This document shows, piece by piece, positions 1-7,700 of a stretch of 30,543 nucleotides of DNA. Where the stretch lies: contig CALUZE010000002.1 in NCBI GenBank assembly GCA_944325235.1, positions 1-30,543 on the forward strand, read 5' to 3'. Both the position numbers and the translations under genes were made by a program. How positions within the stretch are numbered: position 1 is the first letter of the stretch; the number at the start of each line of letters is the position of its first letter. The stretch comes from an uncultured Elusimicrobiales bacterium. GTDB lineage: Bacteria; Elusimicrobiota; Elusimicrobia; Elusimicrobiales; Elusimicrobiaceae. The notes beneath the pieces are model-generated. The model worked only from the letters and a program-made list of their open reading frames with translations. It was not told the DNA's origin and searched no databases.

Positions 1-1560
1 AAAAAGCGCAAAGAAAAAAACCTGTTTACCGATAAATCCATGGGCGACCCCATTGAAGTGCGCGAACTGATGAGCGAAGGCGACGAAGCGCGCTGGGTCA
101 GCCAGAACATCAAAGCGCTGGTGGACGAAGGCGCGAGCTTAAAAGAAATTGCCGTGTTCTACCGCACCAACGCACAGAGCCGCAGCTTTGAAGACTATTT
201 CCGCCGCTATCAAATCCCGTACCGCCTGGTCGGGACGGTGCGCTTCTACGACCGCAAAGAAATTAAGGATATGATGTGCTACGCGCGCATTTTGATTAAC
301 CCGGCCGACAACGTCAGCCTGCTGCGCATCATCAATACGCCCACCCGCGGCCTGGGCAAAGTGGCGCAGGACCGCCTGCTGGCCTACGCGGAAGAAAAAC
401 ACATTTCGCTCTATGACGCCCTCAAAAATGCGGCCTATGTGCCGGGGCTCAGTTCGGCGGCGTGCAAAGCGGCCGTCAAGCTGGTGCAGCTGTTTGAAAA
501 TTGGCGCGGGGATATGCTGCTGACGGACCCGTCGGACATTTTCCATAAAATTTTGGTGGAATCCGGCTATATGGACGCGGTAAAAGCCGAAATGGAAAAA
601 GACCCCGAAGCCGAAAGCCGCCTGCAGAACTTGGACGCTTTAATCAACGCCGTAAAAGAATACGAAGACCGCTGCCGCAAAGGCGAAAAGGAACCTTCGG
701 TGGCGGATTTTTTGCAGGAAGTGTCGCTCTTGTCGGGCGAGGACGACTCGCAGGCGGACGAAAACGGCGCCGTGACCCTGATGACCGTTCACCTGGCCAA
801 AGGGTTGGAATTTAACAATGTGTTTGTCACCGGGTTGGAAGAAAACTTGTTCCCCATCGGGCGCGACAACGAGGACGACCTGGAAGAAGAACGCCGCCTG
901 TGCTACGTGGCCATGACGCGCGCCCGCGAAAGACTCTTTTTAACCTATGCCCGCACCCGCCGCAAATTCGGCCAATTGCAGGAGAATTTGCCCTCGCGCT
1001 TTTTGTTTGAAAGCGGTCTGCTGGACGAAAGCGAAGTGCAGCAAACGGTGCAGCCGCGCTATACGGACTATCATTCCAAATACGGTCTGTACGGCGCCGG
1101 CGCCGGCGGTTCGTACTCCGGCGGGCATTACGGCGGCGGTTACGCGCGCGGCAAAAACAATTTCGGCGCCAACCGCTATCACACGTTTGAAGGCTACGCC
1201 TCCAAGAGCCGCTTTCAAAAACGCTACGATGAGGACGGCTACGAAATCCAGGAAGACGACGATTTGGATTATACGTCTTCGTCCTACGGCGGTTCATCGG
1301 GGCTGGGGTCTTTGTATGCCAAACCGGCTTTTTCTAAACCGTCTGCCGCGCCCGCACAGCCGGCCGCGCAGAACGAACCGGCTCCCGCCCAGCAAGCGGG
1401 CGAACCCGTGGTGGGGGGCCTTGTAAAACACGGCGTGTTCGGTCAAGGCAAAATTGTGGCCATCGCCGGTTCGGGCGACAGCGCCAAAATCACTGTGCTG
1501 TTTGGCAACGGCGTACGGCGCACGTTTATGCTTAAATTTGCCCCGCTGGAACTGTTGTAA
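1..1560 (+). CDS. pcrA: UvrD/PcrA-type superfamily 1 DNA helicase, 5' end cut by window
   Basis: The reading frame is open from base 1, so this is the C-terminal part (519 residues visible) of an ATP-dependent 3'-5' DNA helicase of the UvrD/PcrA/Rep family, used in repair and replication-conflict clearance. The visible part covers domain 2B/2A: a conserved YRTNAQSR segment near nt 160, VHLAKGLEF (motif V) near nt 787-815 and the CYVAMTRARERL motif (motif VI) near nt 900-935. Walker A lies outside the window. From about nt 1057 to 1420 the protein becomes a low-complexity Gly/Tyr/Ser then Ala/Pro/Gln linker. It ends in a small GGLVKHGVFGQGKI module resembling the PcrA C-terminal Tudor-like domain that contacts RNA polymerase. 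The choice between pcrA and uvrD is by that tail. A terminator follows 10 nt after the stop. Confidence 0.93.
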   Translation, partial: KKRKEKNLFTDKSMGDPIEVRELMSEGDEARWVSQNIKALVDEGASLKEIAVFYRTNAQSRSFEDYFRRYQIPYRLVGTVRFYDRKEIKDMMCYARILINPADNVSLLRIINTPTRGLGKVAQDRLLAYAEEKHISLYDALKNAAYVPGLSSAACKAAVKLVQLFENWRGDMLLTDPSDIFHKILVESGYMDAVKAEMEKDPEAESRLQNLDALINAVKEYEDRCRKGEKEPSVADFLQEVSLLSGEDDSQADENGAVTLMTVHLAKGLEFNNVFVTGLEENLFPIGRDNEDDLEEERRLCYVAMTRARERLFLTYARTRRKFGQLQENLPSRFLFESGLLDESEVQQTVQPRYTDYHSKYGLYGAGAGGSYSGGHYGGGYARGKNNFGANRYHTFEGYASKSRFQKRYDEDGYEIQEDDDLDYTSSSYGGSSGLGSLYAKPAFSKPSAAPAQPAAQNEPAPAQQAGEPVVGGLVKHGVFGQGKIVAIAGSGDSAKITVLFGNGVRRTFMLKFAPLELL

Positions 1561-1570
1561 GTTTTGCAAT

Positions 1571-1602
1571 AAAAAAGCCCCGGGGTAACCCGGGGCCTTT
1601 TT
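1571..1602. terminator. Bidirectional intrinsic terminator
   Basis: A GC-rich stem (CCCCGGG paired with CCCGGGG, loop GTAA) is flanked by an A tract on the left and a T tract on the right. It can therefore end the helicase transcript (+) and the dispanin-like gene transcript (-), whose stop is at 1617. Confidence 0.85.
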
Positions 1603-1616
1603 ATTTTGCGCTTAAA

Positions 1617-1976
1617 TTACGCCGCGGCCAACATCGCCGTTAAAAACGCCAATATCGTGCCGCCAAAAAACAAGATCAGCAACAGCGGCAGCACCGCAAT
1701 CACAATGGTCAGCCAGCCGCAAAAACCGGCCCACCACGCCACGCGCCGGGCTTCTTCCAGCCGGTCGTCGCGCGTCCAATCCTGCGCCCGCAGCGACAAA
1801 ATCAGCGCCGCCAGCGCAATCGGTATCGTAAAAAACCCCGTAAAGCAAGATAAAATAACCGCCACGATGGACAGCGTGAAGTGGCTGTTGATGTATTCGC
1901 TGCCGGTCAGGCTGCGTTTGTAGTCGTCCCGTTTTTGGCTGTGGGACGGTTCTTTTGTTTTGTTTTCTTCCGTCAT
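1617..1976 (-). CDS. Small CD225/dispanin-like membrane protein
   Basis: A 119-residue protein beginning MTEENKTKEP. It has a charged cytoplasmic N-terminus and two hydrophobic segments (about residues 30-57 and 80-115), separated by a polar loop with the pattern LRAQDWTRDDRLEEARR then AWWAGFCGW. Two helices with a small-residue/Cys-rich first helix and an 'A..(S/W)..A.WW' second helix match the bacterial relatives of the dispanin/IFITM (CD225) family; function in bacteria is unknown. I chose the ATG at 1976 because AGGGGG lies 8 nt upstream. A longer form from a TTG at 2042 would add a Pro-rich stretch that looks like untranslated leader. A minus-strand TATAAT at 2054-2059 gives a leader of about 70 nt. 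Family call is moderate. Confidence 0.7.
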   Translation of the reverse strand: MTEENKTKEPSHSQKRDDYKRSLTGSEYINSHFTLSIVAVILSCFTGFFTIPIALAALILSLRAQDWTRDDRLEEARRVAWWAGFCGWLTIVIAVLPLLLILFFGGTILAFLTAMLAAA

Positions 1977-2053
1977 ATACAAAACCCCCTGCCGCGGGCC
2001 AGGCTCGGCGGGCGCCTGGGGCGCGGGCGGAGTGGTAGCCAAACGGCCCCATT

Positions 2054-2070
2054 ATTATATAAAATATACT
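2054..2070. promoter_or_regulatory. Divergent -10 elements for dispanin-like gene and gatC
   Basis: TATAAT on the minus strand (2054-2059) points at the dispanin-like gene, and TATACT on the plus strand (2065-2070) points at gatC. No convincing -35 box was found for either, so the two -10 calls rest on match and position only. Confidence 0.5.
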
Positions 2071-2091
2071 TTCAGAGGGAGCATTCTATTT

Positions 2092-2373
2092 ATGGAAATA
2101 ACTAAAAAAGACGTGGAACTGGCCGCCAAACTCGCCAAGATGCGGGTGAGCGAGCAGGAAGCCGCCATTTATCAAGAACAGCTGGAAGCCCTGTTTAAGT
2201 GGGTTAAGGAACTTTCCGCCGTGAATACGGATTCCGTCCGGCTGCGTAACGTGAACCATTGTGCGCATATGCGCCCGGATACGGCCGTGACGGACCCGGC
2301 CCTCGCCGCCGAACTGCGCGGCGCGTTTGACCAGGAACAGGACCAGTGCGCCAAGGTGAAAAAGGTATTGTAA
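2092..2373 (+). CDS. gatC: Asp-tRNA(Asn)/Glu-tRNA(Gln) amidotransferase subunit C
   Basis: A 93-residue GatC, the small belt subunit that wraps GatA and GatB in the tRNA-dependent amidotransferase converting Glu-tRNA(Gln) and/or Asp-tRNA(Asn) to the amide form. The N-terminal pattern (ITKKDVELAAKLAKMRVSE, then a QLEALFKWVKEL helix) and the C-terminal 'MRPDTA' stretch are typical, as is the length. The ATG at 2092 is preceded by AGAGGGAG at 2074-2081. The longer open frame upstream has no ribosome site. gatA starts 2 nt after the stop. gatB is not in this window. Confidence 0.95.
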   Translation: MEITKKDVELAAKLAKMRVSEQEAAIYQEQLEALFKWVKELSAVNTDSVRLRNVNHCAHMRPDTAVTDPALAAELRGAFDQEQDQCAKVKKVL

Positions 2374-2375
2374 CT

Positions 2376-3791
2376 ATGATGACCGCTTTGGAAATTGTAA
2401 AAGCCGTTACGTCCGGCGAACAAACCGCCGAACAGATTACCCGCCAGTCCCTGGCCAAAATTGCGGAATTGAACCCCGCCATTAACGCTTTTGTGGAAGT
2501 GTTTGAGGAAGACGCCCTGGCCCGCGCCAAAGCAGTGGACGCCAAACGCGCCCGCGGCGAAAAACTGGGTGCTTTGGCCGGTGTGCCGGTGGCCATTAAA
2601 GACAACATTTTGTACAAAGGCCACAAAGCCACTTGCTGCTCCAAAATGCTGGAAAATTACGTGGCGTCCTATACGTCTACGGTGGTGGAAAAACTGCTGG
2701 CGGCGGACGCGGTGATTATCGGCCGCGCCAATATGGACGAATTTGCCATGGGCAGCACGAACCAAACTTCCGTATACGGCCCGGTAAAGAACCCGGTCAA
2801 TTTGGAATGCGTCCCCGGCGGTTCTTCCGGCGGCAGCGCCGCTGCCGTGGCGGCGGGCATGGTGCCCGTAGCGTTGGGTACGGATACGGGCGGTTCGGTG
2901 CGCCAGCCGGCCGGTTTCTGCGGCGTAGTGGGCATTAAGCCCGGCTATGGGCGCATTTCGCGCTACGGCATTATCGCTTTTGCGTCCAGCGCCGACCAAG
3001 TGGGCGTATTGGCCCGCACGGTGGCCGATTCGGCCAAAGTGCTGGAAGTCATCGCCGGCAAAGACGTGCACGATTCTACCTCGTTGGATGCGCCGGTACC
3101 CGCCTACGATACGCTGTTTACGGACGGCTTAAAAGGCGTGAAAGTGGGCCTGCCCGTAGGCTTTTTGGACGGGCTGTGCCAGGACATCAAGGACAAAATG
3201 CACCAGGCGGCCGCACGCTTGAAAGACTTGGGTGCGGAACTGGTGGATATTGAAGTGCCTTATGCCAAATACGCGGCCCCGTGCTACTACATCATCACCA
3301 GCGCCGAGGCCAGCTCCAACCTGGGCCGCTACGACGGAATCCGCTACGGATACGCCGATAACGACGCCAAAGATTTAAATTCCTATTACGAAGGCTCCCG
3401 CGCACCGTTCGGGCTGGAAGTGAAAAAACGCCTGATTATCGGCACCTACGCGCTGACTTCGGAACGGTACGAAGAATGCTTTTTAAAAGCGATGAAAGTG
3501 CGCGAACTCATCCGCGACGACTTTAAAAAAGCGTTTGAAAAAGTAGACGTACTGCTGACGCCCACCTCGCCCACGACGGCCTTGAAACTGGGCCAACACG
3601 ACGAGGACCCGCTGGCCCTGTATCTGGCCGATTTGTACACCTGCCAGGGCAACATCGGCGGGCTGGCCGGCATCAGCGTGCCCTTCGGCAAGGATACAAA
3701 AGGCCTGCCGATCGGCGTGCAGTTCTACGGGCCGATTTTGAAAGAGGAAAAAATCCTCAACGCGGCCTATAACTTAGAGAAAGGATTATGA
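2376..3791 (+). CDS. gatA: Asp-tRNA(Asn)/Glu-tRNA(Gln) amidotransferase subunit A
   Basis: A 471-residue amidase-signature enzyme that releases ammonia from glutamine for transamidation of misacylated tRNA by GatCAB. The Ser-cisSer-Lys triad is intact: K75 in VPVAIKDN, S150 in GGSSGGS and S174 in DTGGSVRQPAG, with the same spacing as in characterised GatA proteins. Length is normal. Two ATGs in tandem (2376 and 2379) are possible starts, and translation is probably coupled to gatC, whose stop is 2 nt upstream. The stop overlaps the next gene's ATG (ATGA at 3788-3791). The pair supports indirect synthesis of Gln-tRNA and/or Asn-tRNA. Confidence 0.97.
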   Translation: MMTALEIVKAVTSGEQTAEQITRQSLAKIAELNPAINAFVEVFEEDALARAKAVDAKRARGEKLGALAGVPVAIKDNILYKGHKATCCSKMLENYVASYTSTVVEKLLAADAVIIGRANMDEFAMGSTNQTSVYGPVKNPVNLECVPGGSSGGSAAAVAAGMVPVALGTDTGGSVRQPAGFCGVVGIKPGYGRISRYGIIAFASSADQVGVLARTVADSAKVLEVIAGKDVHDSTSLDAPVPAYDTLFTDGLKGVKVGLPVGFLDGLCQDIKDKMHQAAARLKDLGAELVDIEVPYAKYAAPCYYIITSAEASSNLGRYDGIRYGYADNDAKDLNSYYEGSRAPFGLEVKKRLIIGTYALTSERYEECFLKAMKVRELIRDDFKKAFEKVDVLLTPTSPTTALKLGQHDEDPLALYLADLYTCQGNIGGLAGISVPFGKDTKGLPIGVQFYGPILKEEKILNAAYNLEKGL

Positions 3792-4240
3792 TTGTTTCCG
3801 AATTTTCGTGCGGCGGCGTGATTTTGGACGGGCGGAAAGTGTTGCTCGTGCAAGTCAAAAATATGAAGGGGAAAAAGATTTGGACGTTCCCCAAAGGCCA
3901 TATTGAACCGGGCGAAACGCCCCGGCAGGCCGCCCTGCGCGAAGTGCTGGAAGAAACCGGCTACAAAGCCGTTATCGTCCGGCCGATGATTCGGGTGAAG
4001 TATGCCTTCACGTTCCAGGGCAACTACGTCAAAAAAATGGTCCAGTGGTATCTGATGAAAAAGCTGGGCCGCATCGGCAAGCACGACGCTTCCGAAATTT
4101 TATCCATACGCTGGGTGTCGCTGCTTAAAGCGCACGAGCTGGTGCAATACCCCAGTGATATCCGCCTGGTGGATATGCTGATGGCGTCTTTGCACATGGA
4201 ACCGGCCGAAGAACCCGAAACGGAAATATCCGAAGAATAA
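3788..4240 (+). CDS. NUDIX hydrolase
   Basis: A 150-residue single-domain NUDIX hydrolase, which cleaves a nucleoside diphosphate linked to another moiety using divalent metal. The Nudix box is complete: G37-x5-E43-x7-R51-E52-V-L-E55-E56-T-G58-Y. The overall form (short N-terminal strand, TFPKGHIEPGE start of the box) resembles bacterial Ap4A/MutT-like members, but the substrate cannot be read from sequence. It is translationally coupled to gatA by an ATGA overlap, so it is the last gene of gatC-gatA-nudix. A strong terminator follows 20 nt after the stop. Confidence 0.92.
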   Translation: MIVSEFSCGGVILDGRKVLLVQVKNMKGKKIWTFPKGHIEPGETPRQAALREVLEETGYKAVIVRPMIRVKYAFTFQGNYVKKMVQWYLMKKLGRIGKHDASEILSIRWVSLLKAHELVQYPSDIRLVDMLMASLHMEPAEEPETEISEE

Positions 4241-4259
4241 CAAACTATCCTTTAGACAA

Positions 4260-4287
4260 ACGGGGCCCGCACAAGGCCCCGTTTTTT
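4260..4287 (+). terminator. Intrinsic terminator of gatCA-NUDIX operon
   Basis: ACGGGGCC and GGCCCCGT pair as an 8-bp stem with a 7-nt loop, followed by a run of T. Confidence 0.9.
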
Positions 4288-4497
4288 TGCGTTTTTTGGC
4301 GTTTGGGCTGTGTTTTCCTGTAAGGGGGACTCTTTCCCTGGGACGGCCGGAACAGAATGAAATGCGCTTTCGGGCCTATAAAATGTCTTGCAACGGGAAA
4401 GGCCCCTGCGTGTTGCCAATAATAATCTTTACGTGAGTTGGGAGGAGGCCCGTTGGCTAACGAGTTGTTACGCTTTTTCAAACGGGTTTAGGCAAAT
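4288..4497. other. Intergenic stretch with no recognised gene
   Basis: Between the NUDIX terminator and the peptide-transporter terminator there are about 210 nt without a convincing gene. Open frames that cross it have no ribosome site and run into the terminators. A TATAAA occurs near 4377-4382 on the plus strand but leads to nothing recognisable. Confidence 0.5.
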
Positions 4498-4529
4498 AAA
4501 AACCCCGCCTGTTGTCAGGCGGGGTTTTT
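4498..4529. terminator. Terminator of POT transporter gene
   Basis: A perfect 14-bp stem (AAAAACCCCGCCTG / CAGGCGGGGTTTTT, loop TTGT) lies 17 nt beyond the stop of the minus-strand transporter. The flanking A and T runs allow termination on either strand. Confidence 0.9.
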
Positions 4530-4545
4530 GCGGTAGTAAAAAGAC

Positions 4546-5859
4546 TTATTGGATACCGTTCATCCATTTGATGACGAACTTCTTGATGGACAGCAGGATT
4601 AAGCCGCCGCACACCGGCATAATAACCAACCAGGTGAAGAACTGGATGTTGCTGATGTGCCCGAAATAACCGGAGTAGAAACCGGCGGTAAAGTTCGCCA
4701 AGGCGTTGGCCAGGAACCACGTACCCATAAGCAGGGACGCAAAGCGCAAAGGCGCCAATTTGGTCACCAGCGACAGGCCCACAGGGGACAAGCACAGTTC
4801 GCCCATCGTGTGGAACATATACGCAAACACCAGCCAGAAGATACCCACTTTGGCACCGGTGGTCTGCAATACGTAGGACGCGGCAACCAGGATCAAGAAC
4901 CCGAACGCCAGCGACATAAACGCCCACACGAATTTAGCCGGGGTGGAAGGTTCCATCCCTTTTTTGGCCAATTTCAGCCACAGCTTGGAGAACAGCGGCG
5001 CAAACAGGATGATGAACATCGGGTTGACGCTCTGGAACCACGAGGTAGGCATTTCCCAACCGAAGATAAAGCGGTCGGTGAATTTTTCGGCGAAGATGGT
5101 TAACGAAGCTCCGGCCTGTTCAAACGCGGACCAGAAGAAAATGCTGAAGAACGCCATAATGAAGATGACGGCGATGCGCTGTTTTTCTTCGGTGGTCAAG
5201 GGTTTGTTGGGGTGTTCCAGTTTTTCTTCTTTGGTCAGTTTTTTGGGTTTTTTGCCTTGGCCTTGCAGATATTTATCTTTGGCCCAAATAAAAATACCCA
5301 AACCGATAATCATACCAAACCCGGCCGTGGCAAAGCCCCAGCCAAAGCCCACTTTTTCCGCCAGCGTACCGGCTACAAAGTTGCAGATGAACGCGCCCAG
5401 GTTGATACCCATATAGAAAATGGTGAACCCGGCGTCGCGGCGGGGGTCGTTGGTTTCATACAGTTCGCCCACGATGGTGGAGATGTTCGGTTTAAAAAGC
5501 CCGTTGCCCAAAATCAGCAACACCAACCCGGCATACAGGAAGGACAACGTCGGGTTAGAGGCGATGGCAAACTGGCCCAAAGCAATCAAAATACCGCCCA
5601 CGATGATGGCGCGTCTTTGGCCCCAAAAGCGGTCGGCGATGTAGCCGCCCAATAAGGGGCTGAGGTAGATGAGGCTGGTTACTGCGCCGTAAATTTTGCT
5701 GGCGTGAGATTCCGAAAACTGCATGACTTTAATCAAATACAGCACGAGAATACCGCGCATGGCGTAGTAGCTGAAGCGTTCCCACATTTCGGTCAGAAAC
5801 AAGATGTACAAACCGGTGGGCTGCTTTTCGGTTTTAACAGTTGCTACTTCTGATGTCAT
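4546..5859 (-). CDS. POT/PTR2 family proton-coupled peptide transporter
   Basis: A 437-residue inner-membrane transporter of the major facilitator superfamily importing di-/tripeptides with protons. The family's proton-binding ExxER motif is visible as E24-M-W-E27-R28 in helix 1. The PTR2 signatures follow: GGYIADRFWGQRRAI after helix 2 and FTIFYMGINLGAFICN in helix 5. About 12 hydrophobic helices are present, with a long charged loop (YLQGQGKKPKKLTKEEKLE) in the middle. The gene is monocistronic: AAGGAG sits 7 nt before the ATG, a minus-strand TACAAT lies at 5896-5901, and a terminator follows. Peptide uptake fits an organism fermenting host-gut peptides, which is inference. Confidence 0.95.
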   Translation of the reverse strand: MTSEVATVKTEKQPTGLYILFLTEMWERFSYYAMRGILVLYLIKVMQFSESHASKIYGAVTSLIYLSPLLGGYIADRFWGQRRAIIVGGILIALGQFAIASNPTLSFLYAGLVLLILGNGLFKPNISTIVGELYETNDPRRDAGFTIFYMGINLGAFICNFVAGTLAEKVGFGWGFATAGFGMIIGLGIFIWAKDKYLQGQGKKPKKLTKEEKLEHPNKPLTTEEKQRIAVIFIMAFFSIFFWSAFEQAGASLTIFAEKFTDRFIFGWEMPTSWFQSVNPMFIILFAPLFSKLWLKLAKKGMEPSTPAKFVWAFMSLAFGFLILVAASYVLQTTGAKVGIFWLVFAYMFHTMGELCLSPVGLSLVTKLAPLRFASLLMGTWFLANALANFTAGFYSGYFGHISNIQFFTWLVIMPVCGGLILLSIKKFVIKWMNGIQ

Positions 5860-5895
5860 TGATTTCTCCTTGCAATTTCAAAAGGGTACTCTATA

Positions 5896-5901
5896 TTGTA
5901 C
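5896..5901 (-). promoter_or_regulatory. -10 element of POT transporter gene
   Basis: TACAAT on the minus strand, 37 nt before the ATG and upstream of a good ribosome site. The same TACAAT form recurs in front of other genes in this window. No clear -35 box. Confidence 0.5.
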
Positions 5902-5940
5902 AAAAATATGATATATGCGGCGGGAAAAATTCGGCCGGAA

Positions 5941-6246
5941 TTAAAATCCGCCGCCCAACATCAGTTGGGCAGCGTCTTGCACCAGCAGGTAGGCTTGGTA
6001 GAAAGCGTGCACGAGGTAAATGCTGAATAAGGCCAACAGCAAGGTGTAAATCCATTTGGCGGGCGTGGAGATGAGTTTGGACGTCCACACCACGGGCAAT
6101 ACAAACGGCCCCAGCACCAGCGCCAGCAAAATAATGCCCGTGTGGGAAAACACAAACCCCGTGCCCGGCCGCAGGCTGCGCCCGCAGGCGCGGCAGAAAT
6201 TATCCGTTTCGTCCACCGGGCAGTGGCAGCGGGGGCATTCCGTCAC
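5941..6246 (-). CDS. Zinc-ribbon membrane protein of unknown function
   Basis: A 101-residue protein with an N-terminal zinc ribbon (CPRC then CRAC, two C-x2-C pairs) followed by two hydrophobic helices (about residues 33-52 and 64-88). I chose the GTG at 6246, which overlaps the stop of the upstream Rel gene as GTGA and has AGGGG about 8 nt upstream. The first ATG in this frame lies inside the Rel gene and is less likely. Such ribbon-plus-helix proteins are common and mostly uncharacterised. Its tight coupling to the (p)ppGpp enzyme is the only functional hint. Confidence 0.75.
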   Translation of the reverse strand: MTECPRCHCPVDETDNFCRACGRSLRPGTGFVFSHTGIILLALVLGPFVLPVVWTSKLISTPAKWIYTLLLALFSIYLVHAFYQAYLLVQDAAQLMLGGGF

Positions 6247-7697
6247 AGTTCCACCCCTTTGCTGCGCAGGTAGCGTTTGATGTGGCTGCGCGCCCCGGCG
6301 GTTTTGGCAAATTCCAGCCAGTCGCGCTTGGGTTCGCCGTTTTTGCGGGTGATGATTTCGCACACGTCGCCCGTTTTAAAGGTGTAGTCCATACGGACCA
6401 TGCGGTTGTTTACTTTGGCCCCTACGTAGTGGTCCCCAATATCGGTGTGAATGGCGTAGGCAAAGTCTATGGGGGTGGAGCCTTCCGGCAGGGATTTTAC
6501 GTCCGCCCGCGGCGTAAACACAAAAATCTGCTGCAGGTTGACATCCGTTTTAAACCCTTCCAAAAATTCGCGCGGGGCCGTTAAGTCCTGCTGCCATTCA
6601 ATCCAGCGGCGAATCCAGTTGATTTTTTCGTCAAAGTTTTTGTCCGGTTTCACGTTGCCCATTTTGTAGCGCCAGTGCGCCGCGATACCGTATTCGCAGG
6701 TGCGGTGCATTTCTTCGGTGCGGATTTGGATTTCTATAATGTCCCCGGTTTGCGAAAGTACCGTGGTGTGGATGCTTTGGTACATATTGGCTTTGGGGGT
6801 GGCGATATAGTCCGTAAACGTGCCGGCAATGGGTTTAAAAACGCTGTGCACCAGGCCCAGGGCGCGGTAGCAGTCCTGCACGGTTTTGGTAATGATGCGC
6901 ACGCCTAAGGAGTCTTGTATTTCCTCAAAGGTGCAGTGGTGCTTTTGCATTTTGCGGTAAATGGAATAGTAGTTTTTGGCGCGGGCCAAAATGCGGAAGT
7001 CCATATGTTCCGCCTGCAGGGCCGGTTCCAGTTGCTTTTTGAAGGCGTCCAGCGCGGCCTGGCGGTCCGCGGTGCGGGCTTCCACCTGGCTTTTGATGCT
7101 TTTATATTCTTCCGGGTGGAGGTATTTAAAGGACAAATCTTCCAAATCGGTTTTGATGGTGAACATCCCCAACCGCTGCGCCAGCGGCGCATAGAGGGAG
7201 ATGGTTTCGTAGGCTTTGAATTTTTGGCGGTCCGGCGGCATGACGTCCATCGTGCGCATATTGTGGGTGCGGTCGGCCAGTTTGATTAAAATTACGCGTA
7301 CGTCTTCGGCCACGGCGATGAGCATTTTGCGCCAGTTTTCCACGGTTTCTTCGTCCGTGGACGAGAATTTCAAATCGCTGATTTTCGTTACGCCCTGCAC
7401 CATATGGGCGATTTCTTTGTTAAATTCGCGCCGCAAGTCTTCCAGCGTCACAGGCGTATCTTCCACCGTGTCGTGCAGCAGGCCGGCGCAGATGGTGTCC
7501 GCGTCCAAGTTAAAGTCCATTAAAATGTTGGCCACGTGCTGGCAGTGGGTAAAGTACGGCTCGCCGCTTTCGCGCTTTTGGCCGGCGTGGGCTTTTTCGG
7601 CAAAGTGGTAGGCTTTCTCAATCAGCGAAGTATCCTGATTGGGGTTATATTCTTTAAACTTGCGTAACAATGTTTGTAAATCAGGTGCATCTGCCAT
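6243..7697 (-). CDS. rel: Short RelA/SpoT-family (p)ppGpp synthetase/hydrolase
   Basis: A 484-residue stringent-response enzyme. Domains in order: HD hydrolase (residues about 25-180, metal and catalytic residues H51, H75-D76, D142), synthetase (about 225-345, with RAKNYYSIYRKM, D262, DYIATPKANMYQSIHT and EIQIRT) and TGS (about 388-450), then a short helical piece. Both catalytic domains look intact, so a bifunctional enzyme is expected. Full-length Rel proteins are about 700-760 residues. This one stops early in the helical domain and lacks the zinc-finger and ACT/RRM regions. The stop is not a frameshift scar, because the next gene overlaps it by GTGA. It lies 3 nt downstream of lpxB in the same operon. 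Confidence 0.93.
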   Translation of the reverse strand: MADAPDLQTLLRKFKEYNPNQDTSLIEKAYHFAEKAHAGQKRESGEPYFTHCQHVANILMDFNLDADTICAGLLHDTVEDTPVTLEDLRREFNKEIAHMVQGVTKISDLKFSSTDEETVENWRKMLIAVAEDVRVILIKLADRTHNMRTMDVMPPDRQKFKAYETISLYAPLAQRLGMFTIKTDLEDLSFKYLHPEEYKSIKSQVEARTADRQAALDAFKKQLEPALQAEHMDFRILARAKNYYSIYRKMQKHHCTFEEIQDSLGVRIITKTVQDCYRALGLVHSVFKPIAGTFTDYIATPKANMYQSIHTTVLSQTGDIIEIQIRTEEMHRTCEYGIAAHWRYKMGNVKPDKNFDEKINWIRRWIEWQQDLTAPREFLEGFKTDVNLQQIFVFTPRADVKSLPEGSTPIDFAYAIHTDIGDHYVGAKVNNRMVRMDYTFKTGDVCEIITRKNGEPKRDWLEFAKTAGARSHIKRYLRSKGVEL

Positions 7698-7700
7698 AGG

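Noticed and set aside
1977..2042. N-terminal extension of the dispanin-like protein from a TTG
   Set aside because: The extra residues are Pro/Ala-rich with no ribosome site at the TTG, whereas AGGGGG directly precedes the ATG at 1976.
4388..4669. Plus-strand open frame of 93 codons after the NUDIX gene
   Set aside because: It crosses the transporter terminator and enters the antisense strand of the peptide transporter.
6243..6246. Frameshift or nonsense mutation truncating the Rel gene
   Set aside because: The stop overlaps the GTG of a plausible downstream gene with its own ribosome site, and no continuation of Rel regulatory domains is found in other frames downstream.
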